From contig NZ_CALUYG010000017.1 of assembly GCF_944324935.1 (NCBI RefSeq), forward strand, positions 1 to 53,376: a stretch of DNA of 53,376 bases, in the 5' to 3' direction. The notes below the pieces were generated by a model. It worked only from the letters and a program-made list of their open reading frames with translations, searched no databases and was not told the origin of the DNA. Position 1 is the first letter of the stretch, and the number at the start of each line of letters is the position of its first letter. This DNA is from an uncultured Desulfovibrio sp. (GTDB lineage Bacteria; Desulfobacterota; Desulfovibrionia; Desulfovibrionales; Desulfovibrionaceae). A program made the position numbers and the translations under genes. Positions 16,853 to 32,628 of the stretch are shown piece by piece.

Positions 16853-16991
16853 CATGCCCCGCCTCCGCCCCCGCCGGGGGACGTCCGGCGTGGAAGAGGC
16901 TATGATGCAGGATCACGTCGCACGACCGCCGCTCCCGGCAGCCGCCCTGCCGCACCTCTCCACCGCGGCGAGAACCGTACGCATGGCGCGT

Positions 16992-17657
16992 TCAGCGCCG
17001 AAAGCGCTGCATCTCCTCCCGCACCAGCTCAAGCCCGACCATGATGTTCTCCTGCAGCGTCGTCCGCAGCAAGTCGGCATCTTTGTTGCGCAGGGCGGCA
17101 ATGATGGTGGCGTGCTGCTGGTTGAACAGTTCCTTGTGCTCGGCGGAATAGGCCCGGAGCGTCAGGAATGCCTGCACGAAATCCATGAGGTGTTCCACCA
17201 CCGATACCAGGTGCGGCATGCGCGACAACTGGTAGAGGCGGTGGTGGAACTCCCTGTCCACATGGAAAAAATAGGTCTCTTCGCCGGCGGCTTCCATTTC
17301 CTTTGCCGTCTGCTCCAGCGCGTCCAGCTCCTGCGGCGTGGCCTGCCGCATGGCTTCCTCGGCCAGCGCCGCCTCCAGTTCGCAGCGCTGCTGGTAGATC
17401 AGCTCCATCTCCCGGTAGCCGGGCGGCAGCATGACGATGGCCCCCTTGTAGGGGATGTTCTGCACCAGCCCGGACTTGTCCAGCAGCAGCAGTGCGTCGC
17501 GAATGGGACCACGCCCGACCCCCAGCTGCTGTTCCAGATCCGTCAGGATCAGCCGCGTGCCGGGCAGGGCGCGCCCGCTCATAATCATGTCGCGTATCAT
17601 TTCATACGCCACAAGCGACTTTGTTGCGCTGTTTTTGCTCGCATCGTGTGATTTCAT
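16992..17657 (-). CDS. GntR-family (FadR/FCD subfamily) transcriptional regulator
   Basis: This 221-aa protein has an N-terminal winged helix (MIRDMIMSGRALPGTRL, then LEQQLGVGRGPIRDALLLLDKSGLV, residues 20-65). The C-terminal FCD ligand-binding helical domain carries the metal-type residues DREFHHRLY (about 137-145) and a later HATIIAALRNKD. It is divergent from the HisD/HpsN-type gene, and a regulator in this position usually controls the neighbouring catabolic genes and itself. The ATG at 17657 has no visible ribosome site and its promoter places the transcript start at or next to the ATG, so the message may be leaderless. The inducer is unknown; FCD domains bind small carboxylates. Confidence 0.9.
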   Translation of the reverse strand: MKSHDASKNSATKSLVAYEMIRDMIMSGRALPGTRLILTDLEQQLGVGRGPIRDALLLLDKSGLVQNIPYKGAIVMLPPGYREMELIYQQRCELEAALAEEAMRQATPQELDALEQTAKEMEAAGEETYFFHVDREFHHRLYQLSRMPHLVSVVEHLMDFVQAFLTLRAYSAEHKELFNQQHATIIAALRNKDADLLRTTLQENIMVGLELVREEMQRFRR

Positions 17658-17663
17658 GCAGGC

Positions 17664-17692
17664 TATATACGTTGGCTGACACGGGGGGTCAA
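17664..17692 (-). promoter_or_regulatory. Promoter of the GntR gene (leaderless arrangement)
   Basis: On the minus strand TTGACC (17692-17687), 17 bp, TATATA (17669-17664). The ATG begins 7 nt after the -10, where transcription should start. Confidence 0.65.
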
Positions 17693-17819
17693 TACGCCTC
17701 CCCCCCTTTCCCGGACGCGACGGCGCAGTCCCTGCTTCCGGTCGGCCGCACCCGGCGTCCGTTCCCGGATGCTTGGACGTATCATGTGCTACTTCCACAC
17801 GTTATTGACACAGAAAATT

Positions 17820-17843
17820 TTTCATAAAATATTTCATAAAATA
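17820..17843. promoter_or_regulatory. Candidate operator: 12-bp tandem repeat
   Basis: tttcataaaata occurs twice in exact tandem, directly before a -35 element, in the 355-bp divergent region (17658-18012) that otherwise holds no gene. It is strikingly AT-rich against a GC-rich background. A period of 12 bp puts the copies on nearly the same helix face. The binding protein is probably the divergent GntR regulator, by position only. Confidence 0.45.
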
Positions 17844-17872
17844 TTGACTTCCCGCGTGAGGAAGCCTAGGCT
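17844..17872 (+). promoter_or_regulatory. Promoter of the HpsN-type gene cluster
   Basis: TTGACT (17844-17849), 17 bp, TAGGCT (17867-17872). Another TTGACA lies at 17805-17810, followed 17 bp later by AATATT. The leader would be about 130 nt. Confidence 0.5.
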
Positions 17873-18012
17873 GATCTCAACGACAGGGAAACAGCCCCGA
17901 AGGGCAGCCGCCCTGCCCCGGACGGAAGGATCAAGCGCCCGCGACGTTTCGCCCGCTTTATCAGACCCAGAGGAAACACGCGCCACAGGCGCAGAGAGCA
18001 AGGAGAGTCGTC

Positions 18013-19323
18013 ATGCGTTACCTCAAGCAAGCCACCAAGTCAGCCGAAGGCAACAGCCGGGAAGCCCGCGCCGTCGTCGAACAGATGCTGGAAGACATCC
18101 GCGCGGGCCGTGAGGATACCGTGCGCGCCCTGGCCAGGAAATTCGACAAATGGGAACAGGAGTTCATCCTCAGCGACGCCAAGCGCGAGGAACTCATCGC
18201 CATGGTTCCTGAAAGCGTCAAGCGCGATCTGGAATTCGCCCACAGACAGGTTGCCGGCTTTGCGAAGGCCCAGCGCGAGAGCATCGGCGAATTCGCAACC
18301 GAAGTAACGCCCGGCGTGGTGCTGGGACAGCGCATCGTGCCCATGGATGTGGCCGGCTGCTATGTGCCCGGCGGCCGTTTTGCCCACGCCTGCTCGGCCA
18401 TTATGAGCGTGGCCACGGCCAAGGCCGCGGGCGTGCCCTTCATCGTGGCCGCCACCCCGCCCCGCGGCGAACACATCGACCCGGCCACCTGCTATGCCAT
18501 GCACATTTCCGGCGCGGACATCATCCTGGAAATGGGCGGCGTACAGGCCATCGCCAGCATGGCGTACGGTCTCTTTACCGGCAAGCCCGCCAACATCCTC
18601 GTCGGCCCGGGCAACGCCTATGTGGCCGAAGCCAAGGCCCTGCTGAGCGGTTCCGGCCTTTGCGGCATCGACGTCTTTGCCGGCCCCACGGAATCCGGCA
18701 TCATCGCCGAGGGAACGGCCGACCCCATGACCGTGGCCATCGACCTGGTCTCCCAGGCGGAGCATGGCTACAACTCGCCGGTCTGGCTCTTCACCACCAG
18801 CGAAGAGCTGGGCAACAAGGTGCTTGAGCTCATGCCCAAACTTTGCGCCGACATGCCCAACCCCGACGTGCCGCTGAGCGCCTGGCGCGATTACGGCGAG
18901 ATCGTCCTTTGCGACGACCGGGAAGAGATGGCCGCCGTCAGCGATCATTACGCGCCCGAGCACATCCAGGTCATGGCCGGAGATCTCGACTGGTGGCGCG
19001 CCCGTCTGCGCTGTTACGGCTCCCTCTTCCTTGGCGAAGGCAGCACCGTGCCGCATGGCGACAAGTGCTCCGGCACAAACCATATCCTGCCCACCAGGAA
19101 GGCCGCCTACTACAGCGGCGGGCTCAACGTGCACAAGTTCCTCAAGATATGCACCTATCAGCATATCGATCCCGACAGGAACGACGTCATCGGCGGTACG
19201 GCCTCCCGCCTGTCCCGGGTGGAAGGCATGGAAGGCCATGCCCGCGCCTGCGACTGGCGTCTGCGGAAGTTCTATCCCGGCCGGGAGTGGGACTTCCCCG
19301 TGTACGAGCATCCCGCGTACTAG
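18013..19323 (+). CDS. Histidinol dehydrogenase-family enzyme, HpsN-like (sulfonated alcohol dehydrogenase)
   Basis: This 436-aa protein belongs to the HisD family, which oxidises a primary alcohol to a carboxylate with two NAD+. The catalytic pair Glu316-His317 lies in APEHIQVM; HGDKCSGTNHILPT and YSGG follow the family pattern. It is not next to other his genes. The segments DWWRARLRCYGSLFLGEGST and AYYSGGLNVHKFLK resemble the HpsN branch, which oxidises 2,3-dihydroxypropane-1-sulfonate to sulfolactate. AGGAG is 7 nt before the ATG. The cluster next downstream holds an aminotransferase, a CuyA-like lyase and a racemase. The substrate could also be an amino-alcohol such as cysteinolate. The stop codon overlaps the end of a MITE-like element. 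Confidence 0.8.
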   Translation: MRYLKQATKSAEGNSREARAVVEQMLEDIRAGREDTVRALARKFDKWEQEFILSDAKREELIAMVPESVKRDLEFAHRQVAGFAKAQRESIGEFATEVTPGVVLGQRIVPMDVAGCYVPGGRFAHACSAIMSVATAKAAGVPFIVAATPPRGEHIDPATCYAMHISGADIILEMGGVQAIASMAYGLFTGKPANILVGPGNAYVAEAKALLSGSGLCGIDVFAGPTESGIIAEGTADPMTVAIDLVSQAEHGYNSPVWLFTTSEELGNKVLELMPKLCADMPNPDVPLSAWRDYGEIVLCDDREEMAAVSDHYAPEHIQVMAGDLDWWRARLRCYGSLFLGEGSTVPHGDKCSGTNHILPTRKAAYYSGGLNVHKFLKICTYQHIDPDRNDVIGGTASRLSRVEGMEGHARACDWRLRKFYPGREWDFPVYEHPAY

Positions 19324-19550
19324 GGCCTGTTAACACTATTTGCCGCCTGTTGGGGGGAAGGGAAACCCCTCCGCCAGCGCGGGAGCGGGTTTCCCTTCCC
19401 CCCAAGCCCCCCATCCCTTCCCCAGCGCGCTTTTACCGGAGAAGAGGCAGGAACACGTGGCAACCCCGCCCCCAAAAGCAAGCGGAGCGTGTACAGCTTA
19501 TTTGCTTTATATATTGAAATTATTTGTAAAATTTGTGTTAACAGGCCCTA
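19321..19550. mobile_element. 230-bp MITE-like element with 14-bp terminal inverted repeats and TA flanks
   Basis: tagggcctgttaacac (19321-19336) and its exact complement (19535-19550) face each other. Taking TA as a duplicated target, the element is GGGCCTGTTAACAC...GTGTTAACAGGCCC. Excision with one TA left would give TAC-TAA, so the insertion changed a TAA stop into TAG without altering the protein. It has no coding capacity. TA duplication is typical of IS630/Tc1-mariner-type and some IS5-group elements; the parent element is not in the window. It carries repeat copy B. Confidence 0.6.
19351..19437. repeat. GC-rich palindromic dispersed repeat, copy B
   Basis: The inverted arms ggggggaagggaaaccc (19352-19368) and its complement (19387-19403) form a perfect 17-bp stem with an 18-nt loop. 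They are followed by the same C-rich tail as copy A through agcgcgctttt. Relative to copy A, arm differences occur in pairs that keep base pairing. Confidence 0.75.
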
Positions 19551-19611
19551 AGATCGTCACAGCGACGGCAGGCATCCCCCCTGCCTGCCCACCACCCGCG
19601 AGGAATACGCC

Positions 19612-20814
19612 ATGAAGACATTCACCAAGGATTTCACCCTCCAGGAACCCATCCCCCAGGAAGGCATCGAACTGGCGCTCGGCGTCATGCGGACAGGCCG
19701 CCTGCACCGCTACAACACCCTGCCCGGCGAAAAGGGCTGCGCCGCCGAGCTGGAAGAGGCCTTTGCCGCCTACATGGGCTCCCGATACTGCCTTGCCTGC
19801 GCCTCCTGCGGCAGCGCGCTCTACATCGCGCTCAAGAGCCTGGGCGTCGAGGCCGGGGATACCGTCCTCTGCAACGCCTATACCCTGGCCCCCGTACCCG
19901 GGGCCATCGAGAATGCGGGCGGGAAGATCGAGCTTGTGGAGATCATGGACGACTATACCATAGATATAGCCGACCTGGATGCCAAGGCCGCCCGGACCGG
20001 CGCGCGCTTCTTCCTGCTTTCGCACATGCGCGGCCATATGGCCGATATGGACAAGGTCATGGAGGTCGTGCGCAAGCATAACCTCATCCTGCTGGAAGAC
20101 TGCGCCCACACCATGGGCGGCACCTGGAACGGCAAAAAGAGCGGCACGTTCGGCCATGCGGCCTGCTACAGCACCCAGACGTACAAGCATATGAATTCCG
20201 GCGAAGGCGGCCTGCTCATCACCAACGACGACCTGGTCATGGCCCGCGCCATCATGTACTCCGGCTCCTACATGCTCTACACCGCGCACACGGCCCGGCC
20301 GGACGCCGCCGTCTTCGAGAAGGTGAAGAAGATCACGCCGAACTTCAGCTCGCGCATGGACAATCTGCGCGCCGCGCTGCTGCTGCCGCAACTGAAGCTC
20401 CTCGACGAACGATGTCGCCGCTGGAACGTGCTGCATGATCACATGGCCGCCCGGCTCACGGCCATCCCCGGCGTCATCTGCCCGCGGCGCGACCCCCGTG
20501 AAGGCTATGTGGGCAGCTCCATCCAGTGGAACCTGCCCAAGGCCGGCTATGCCGACATCGAGACCTTCATAGCCAGGTGCGGCGAGCGCGGCGTCTCCGT
20601 CAAGTGGTTCGGCAACAAGGAACCCAGCGGCTTCACCAGCGCCTACGACAGCTGGCAGTACTTCCCCTATCTGGCCACGCTCGACCTGCCCGCCACCCGG
20701 CGCGTACTGGCCACCATGTGCGACATGCGCCTGCCCCTGACCTTCACCGTCGAGGACTGCGACGCCATCGCCGACATCATTGCCGAGGTCATCACGGAAA
20801 TGGATCTGCGCTGA
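19612..20814 (+). CDS. DegT/DnrJ/EryC1/StrS-family PLP aminotransferase
   Basis: This 400-aa fold-type I enzyme has the PLP lysine at residue 192 in TYKHMNSGEGG, preceded by LLEDCAHTMGG with the pyridine-binding Asp. It has the N-terminal CASCGSALYIALKSLG segment of the family. Members transfer an amino group from glutamate to keto sugars or related carbonyls. Here it sits between a dehydrogenase and a CuyA-like lyase, not in a sugar cluster. A role on a sulfonated C3 carbonyl, or in exchanging amino groups with cysteate, is therefore inferred. GAGGA precedes the ATG. The 288-bp gap before it is filled by the MITE-like element, so it may be transcribed from its own or the upstream promoter. 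Confidence 0.85.
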   Translation: MKTFTKDFTLQEPIPQEGIELALGVMRTGRLHRYNTLPGEKGCAAELEEAFAAYMGSRYCLACASCGSALYIALKSLGVEAGDTVLCNAYTLAPVPGAIENAGGKIELVEIMDDYTIDIADLDAKAARTGARFFLLSHMRGHMADMDKVMEVVRKHNLILLEDCAHTMGGTWNGKKSGTFGHAACYSTQTYKHMNSGEGGLLITNDDLVMARAIMYSGSYMLYTAHTARPDAAVFEKVKKITPNFSSRMDNLRAALLLPQLKLLDERCRRWNVLHDHMAARLTAIPGVICPRRDPREGYVGSSIQWNLPKAGYADIETFIARCGERGVSVKWFGNKEPSGFTSAYDSWQYFPYLATLDLPATRRVLATMCDMRLPLTFTVEDCDAIADIIAEVITEMDLR

Positions 20815-20880
20815 TGCGCCGCCTCGTCCGCTTTCGCGCCCGCTTTTTCATCCTCCAACCCAAGCATTGAGGTTTTCAGC

Positions 20881-21882
20881 ATGAATCTCGCCAAATTCCC
20901 CCGTCGCGGCTATGTCACCGACCCCACCCCCCTCGAATATCTGCCCAACTTCAGCAAGGCGCTGGGCGGCAAGGTCAGCATCTACATCAAGCGTGACGAC
21001 CTCCTGCCCGGGACGGCGGGCGGCAACAAGACCCGCAAGCTGGACTTCGTCATGGCCGATGCCCTGGCGCAGGGGGCCGACACCATCATCACCTGCGGCG
21101 CCGTCCAGTCCAACCACTGCCGCCTGACCCTCTCCTGGGCCGTCAAGGAAGGGCTGGACTGCCACCTGGTGCTGGAAGAACGCGTGAAGAACAGCTATCA
21201 TCCCGAGGCCTCGGGCAACAACTTCCTCTTCCAGCTGCTGGGCGTGAAGAGCATCACCGTCGTGCCCGGCGGCAGCAACATGATGGAAGAAATGGGCAAG
21301 GTGGCCGACCAGCTCAAGGCGCAGGGCAAAAAGCCCTACATCGTGCCCGGCGGCGCATCCAACAAGATCGGCGCTCTCGGCTATGTGAGCTGCGCCGAGG
21401 AGACCCTCCGCCAGCTTTTCGACATGGGGCTCAACATCGATCACATGGTCGTGCCCAGCGGCAGCGCCGGGACCCATGCCGGCATCATCGCGGGCATGTT
21501 CGGCAACAATGCGGGCATCCCGGTGACCGGCATCGGCGTCAATCGTCCCAAGCCCGTGCAGGAAGCGGCCGTGCACAAGCTGGCACAGGAAACGCTGGAC
21601 TACATCGGCGCCGGCGTGACCCTGCCCGCCGAAAAGGTGGTGGCTTTCGACGACTATGTGGGCCCCGGCTACTCCCTGCCCACCGACAGCATGGTGGAAG
21701 CCGTGAAACTGCTGGCCCGGACCGAAGGCATCCTGCTCGACCCGGTGTACTCCGGCAAGGCCATGGCCGGCCTCATCGACCTCGTGCGCAAGGGCCATTT
21801 CGCCGACGGCAGCAAGGTGCTCTTCCTGCATACCGGCGGCTCCCCGGCCCTGTACGCCTACCTTGACACCTTCCGCAAGTAA
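20881..21882 (+). CDS. PLP-dependent lyase of the D-cysteine desulfhydrase / L-cysteate sulfo-lyase (CuyA) family
   Basis: This 333-aa fold-type II enzyme of the ACC deaminase family has PLP Lys50 in GGNKTRKL, the substrate loop AVQSNHCRL, and SAGTHAG binding phosphate. Either cysteine desulfhydration to pyruvate, ammonia and sulfide, or cysteate cleavage to pyruvate, ammonia and sulfite, fits the fold. The segments VPGGASNKIGALGYV, GIGVNRPKPVQEAAVHKLAQ and DPVYSGKAMAGLIDLVRKGHF look closer to what I recall of CuyA than of E. coli DcyD; I could not run the comparison. Its neighbours, an HpsN-like dehydrogenase and an aspartate racemase-like gene, support cysteate, the sulfonate analogue of aspartate. 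GAGG precedes the ATG by 8 nt. Confidence 0.82.
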   Translation: MNLAKFPRRGYVTDPTPLEYLPNFSKALGGKVSIYIKRDDLLPGTAGGNKTRKLDFVMADALAQGADTIITCGAVQSNHCRLTLSWAVKEGLDCHLVLEERVKNSYHPEASGNNFLFQLLGVKSITVVPGGSNMMEEMGKVADQLKAQGKKPYIVPGGASNKIGALGYVSCAEETLRQLFDMGLNIDHMVVPSGSAGTHAGIIAGMFGNNAGIPVTGIGVNRPKPVQEAAVHKLAQETLDYIGAGVTLPAEKVVAFDDYVGPGYSLPTDSMVEAVKLLARTEGILLDPVYSGKAMAGLIDLVRKGHFADGSKVLFLHTGGSPALYAYLDTFRK

Positions 21883-21929
21883 CGCTTGCAACCTGCCGGG
21901 GCGGCCACGCCGTCCCGGCAGCCTCAGGG

Positions 21930-22715
21930 ATGACCCGCATGTCTTCGCAGCAGCCCCCCTCCATCGGCGTCCTCGGCGGTCTCGGCCCCTATGCGGGCCT
22001 GGATCTGGTGCACAAGATCTTTGATTGCTGCCCTGCCCACCGGGATCAGGATCACCTCCCCGTCATGCTCTACTCCTTCCCCAACGAGATCCCGCCCCGG
22101 GTGGAATTCCTGCTGGGCAGCAGCCCGGACAATCCCGGCCATGCCATGGGGGAGATCATGGTACGGCTGGCGCAGGCCGGGGCCACGGTCATCGGCATGC
22201 CCTGCAACACGGCGCACAGCGCCCCCATGCTGGACGTGGCCCTCGCGCGCCTGAAGGCCTCCGGCTTTACCGGACGCTTCATCCACATGATCACGGCCAC
22301 CGCGGACCATCTGCGGAAGACCTTCCCCGGGGCCCGCCGCATCGGCGTCCTCTGCACGCAGGGCGCCTACGCCTCGCAGGTGTTCACCCGGCATTTCCAG
22401 GCGGCGGGGCTGGAGGTCCTCTATCCCGACGAAGCCGGACGCGACGCCCTGCAACACGCCATCAGCGATCCGGCCTTCGGCATCAAGGCCTTTTCCCAGC
22501 CCGTCACCGAACGGGCGCGTACGGCCATCGCGGCCCAGGCCGAAAGCCTGCGCGCCCGGCAGGCGGACGTCATCCTGCTCGGCTGCACCGAACTGCCGCT
22601 GGCGCTGGAAGGCAAGGATTTCCAGGGCATTCCGCTTGTGGATCCCACACGCGTGCTGGCGCGCCGCCTTGTCGAGGCCTTCGCTCCCGACATTCTGCGC
22701 CCCGACGCCGGATAA
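21930..22715 (+). CDS. Aspartate/glutamate racemase family protein (YgeA-like)
   Basis: This 261-aa cofactor-independent racemase family member has both catalytic cysteines: Cys92 in PCNTAH and Cys219 in GCTELPL. The N-terminal GVLGGLGPYAGLDL is the family start. It would interconvert D and L forms of an acidic amino acid such as aspartate. In this operon a D/L-cysteate racemase is an attractive alternative because cysteate mimics aspartate. The start is ATG 21930 (an ATG nine bases later is also possible) with CAGGG upstream. It follows the lyase by 47 bp and ends the four-gene set. Confidence 0.85.
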   Translation: MTRMSSQQPPSIGVLGGLGPYAGLDLVHKIFDCCPAHRDQDHLPVMLYSFPNEIPPRVEFLLGSSPDNPGHAMGEIMVRLAQAGATVIGMPCNTAHSAPMLDVALARLKASGFTGRFIHMITATADHLRKTFPGARRIGVLCTQGAYASQVFTRHFQAAGLEVLYPDEAGRDALQHAISDPAFGIKAFSQPVTERARTAIAAQAESLRARQADVILLGCTELPLALEGKDFQGIPLVDPTRVLARRLVEAFAPDILRPDAG

Positions 22716-22903
22716 AGGGCCGCAGGCTGCCGCCGGGAGCCTCCTCACGCCCGGCGGCAGCGCACGGCGGCGCAGACCCGCCGGCGGGCAGCCGCCAGAC
22801 ATCCTGCCGCGCGCCCGCAAGGGCGCACCGGCGATCTTCCAGGCATAGGCAAACTCCTGAAAGGCATCCTGCCGGTCTTTTCAGCCTCCAGCCGGCAGAG
22901 CCC

Positions 22904-22937
22904 CCCCTCCTTTCCGCCGCACACCGGAAAGGAGGGG
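22904..22937 (+). terminator. Hairpin downstream of the racemase gene
   Basis: cccctcctttccg and cggaaaggagggg make a 13-bp stem with an 8-nt loop; the following sequence is cttgtcattc, without a good T run. A second 7-bp pair (ctgccgg/ccggcag) lies just before it. In the 600 bp between the racemase and rpoB (22716-23316) there is no gene. Confidence 0.45.
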
Positions 22938-23010
22938 CTTGTCATTCGTCCGCCATGCGTCCCCGGGCCAGAAAATGCCTCTGTCCGCAAAACATCTCCA
23001 GAAAAAAGAC

Positions 23011-23039
23011 TTGCCAAAAAGTAAAAGTCGGGCTATGAG
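23011..23039 (+). promoter_or_regulatory. Promoter of rpoBC
   Basis: TTGCCA (23011-23016), 17 bp, TATGAG (23034-23039), with an A-rich block (gaaaaaag) just upstream. The leader to rpoB would be about 270 nt. A dedicated promoter is needed because rpoBC do not follow rplL here. Confidence 0.6.
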
Positions 23040-23121
23040 CATTGATTCCTATAACGCATTGGGGGATATTCTGGTCATTACGGCAAAACGCACACGCACG
23101 GCATAATTTTTTTCAGGCAGG

Positions 23122-23159
23122 CAAACGGAACGCCCCGTAAAGAGGGGTGCGCCCGTTTG
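23122..23159 (+). promoter_or_regulatory. Leader hairpin upstream of rpoB (possible attenuator)
   Basis: caaacgg pairs with ccgtttg, and an inner cgcccc pairs with ggggtgcg. The hairpin is followed by tcctttgttg. It sits about 80 nt after the expected transcript start and 157 nt before rpoB. Confidence 0.4.
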
Positions 23160-23316
23160 TCCTTTGTTGCGTCTTTGACCAGAACCCCAAGGGAACTACG
23201 CTTCGGACAGCGGCAGACTGGCGTCGCCCGCAGAGCGTGCGTCCGCCCGGCGGCACGGGGCCACCCCACCCGGCGTCAGGAACCGAAGCGCAACCGCTAC
23301 CCAACTGAGGTACAGC

Positions 23317-27540
<4,224 letters not shown>

Positions 27541-27603
27541 CTGCCGGCATCAGCCGGCCAGAGGCAAGGACTGTAACGAGCTTTTGACAAGCAAGGTAGC
27601 TAT

Positions 27604-31773
<4,170 letters not shown>

Positions 31774-31798
31774 GCGATTCCTTCTCCGTCATCGCGTC

Positions 31799-31828
31799 AA
31801 GCCCCCGGCCCTTGCCGGGGGCTTTTTC
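31799..31828 (+). terminator. Terminator of rpoBC
   Basis: aagcccccggc-ccttgccgggggcttttt: an 11-bp GC stem with a T5 run, 26 bp after the rpoC stop. Confidence 0.92.
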
Positions 31829-31906
31829 GTCCCGTGCCGGTTCCGTCCCGCTCCCGCGCCGAAGCATTTTCCCGCTCGAGACATCCTTTTACCGCACAAA
31901 AGATGC

Positions 31907-31935
31907 TTGCCTAGCCGCCTGCCCTGTGGTATAGG
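31907..31935 (+). promoter_or_regulatory. Promoter of the cytochrome/Hmc-like operon
   Basis: TTGCCT (31907-31912), 17 bp, TATAGG (31930-31935). The leader to the cytochrome gene is about 243 nt and holds a stem (ccgcggac/gtctgcgg, 31963-31983, one G-U pair). No gene is seen in the 411 bp between rpoC and the cytochrome. Confidence 0.55.
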
Positions 31936-32184
31936 CAAAACGCATCCTGTCTTGGCGATACCCCGCGGACTGCACGTCTGCGGGCGTCTTTCGCCCTTCC
32001 CGCAGCATGTCCCGTACGGTTTTCGGCAATGCCTCCGGTCTTGCCTGTTTGCTGTCGCGGCAGCGGGCTTGCCAGACGATGCAATGGATCAGGCGGGTGC
32101 TGGCGCGCGTCGGTGATGCAGCGTGCTCCAGCGGCGGCATGGGCCGTCCGGCTACAATTTTCAGCCCCTTTGACAAGGACTTGT

Positions 32185-32574
32185 ATGAAAGCCCCAAACA
32201 CGAAACAGATGGTTATGGCGTGTGCCGCGTGCCTGCTGCTGCTGGGCCTTGCCCTGCCTTCCGGCGCCACGGCCGAGGAGTACATCCCCTTCCAGAACAC
32301 TGGCATCAGCGGCGCCAAGATGCCCAAGGTCTTCTTCTCGCATGACAAGCATGTGGAATACATGAAGGAAGACTGTGCCGCCTGTCACCGCGACGACACC
32401 CCCGACCAGTTCCTTGATGTGAACGCCCAGCCCGAAGGCAAGAAGGTCGCCTACATGCACGCGACCTGTACGGCCTGCCACATCAAGTATAACGCCGGTC
32501 CGCGCCTTACCGAGTGCCGTACCTGCCACAGCGCCTCTCTTGCCGCGCAGCAGGACGCCGCTGCCGCGAAGTAG
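32185..32574 (+). CDS. Periplasmic triheme cytochrome c (c7/c3-like)
   Basis: This 129-aa protein has a signal peptide of about 29 residues (hydrophobic core ACLLLLGLALPSG) and exactly three CxxCH heme sites: CAACH, CTACH and CRTCH. The order FFSHDKHVEYM...CAACH...HATCTACH...CRTCH follows the class III cytochrome pattern with one heme site missing, as in cytochromes c7. The extra histidines before the first site would be the distal heme ligands. The start at 32185 has AAGGAC upstream; a longer open reading has no ribosome site. It is the first gene of a set with a cytochrome b-like and an HdrD-like protein, so it probably delivers or takes up periplasmic electrons for that complex. Confidence 0.85.
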   Translation: MKAPNTKQMVMACAACLLLLGLALPSGATAEEYIPFQNTGISGAKMPKVFFSHDKHVEYMKEDCAACHRDDTPDQFLDVNAQPEGKKVAYMHATCTACHIKYNAGPRLTECRTCHSASLAAQQDAAAAK

Positions 32575-32628
32575 CGGCCGCTTCCGTCCACGCACAGTCA
32601 ACCTTCGTCCTTCAGGAGGCATCTCCAC

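Noticed and set aside
18013-19323. Assignment as the histidine-biosynthesis enzyme HisD
   Set aside because: It has no his neighbours, is divergent from a GntR regulator, and its segments near residues 325-380 look like the HpsN branch.
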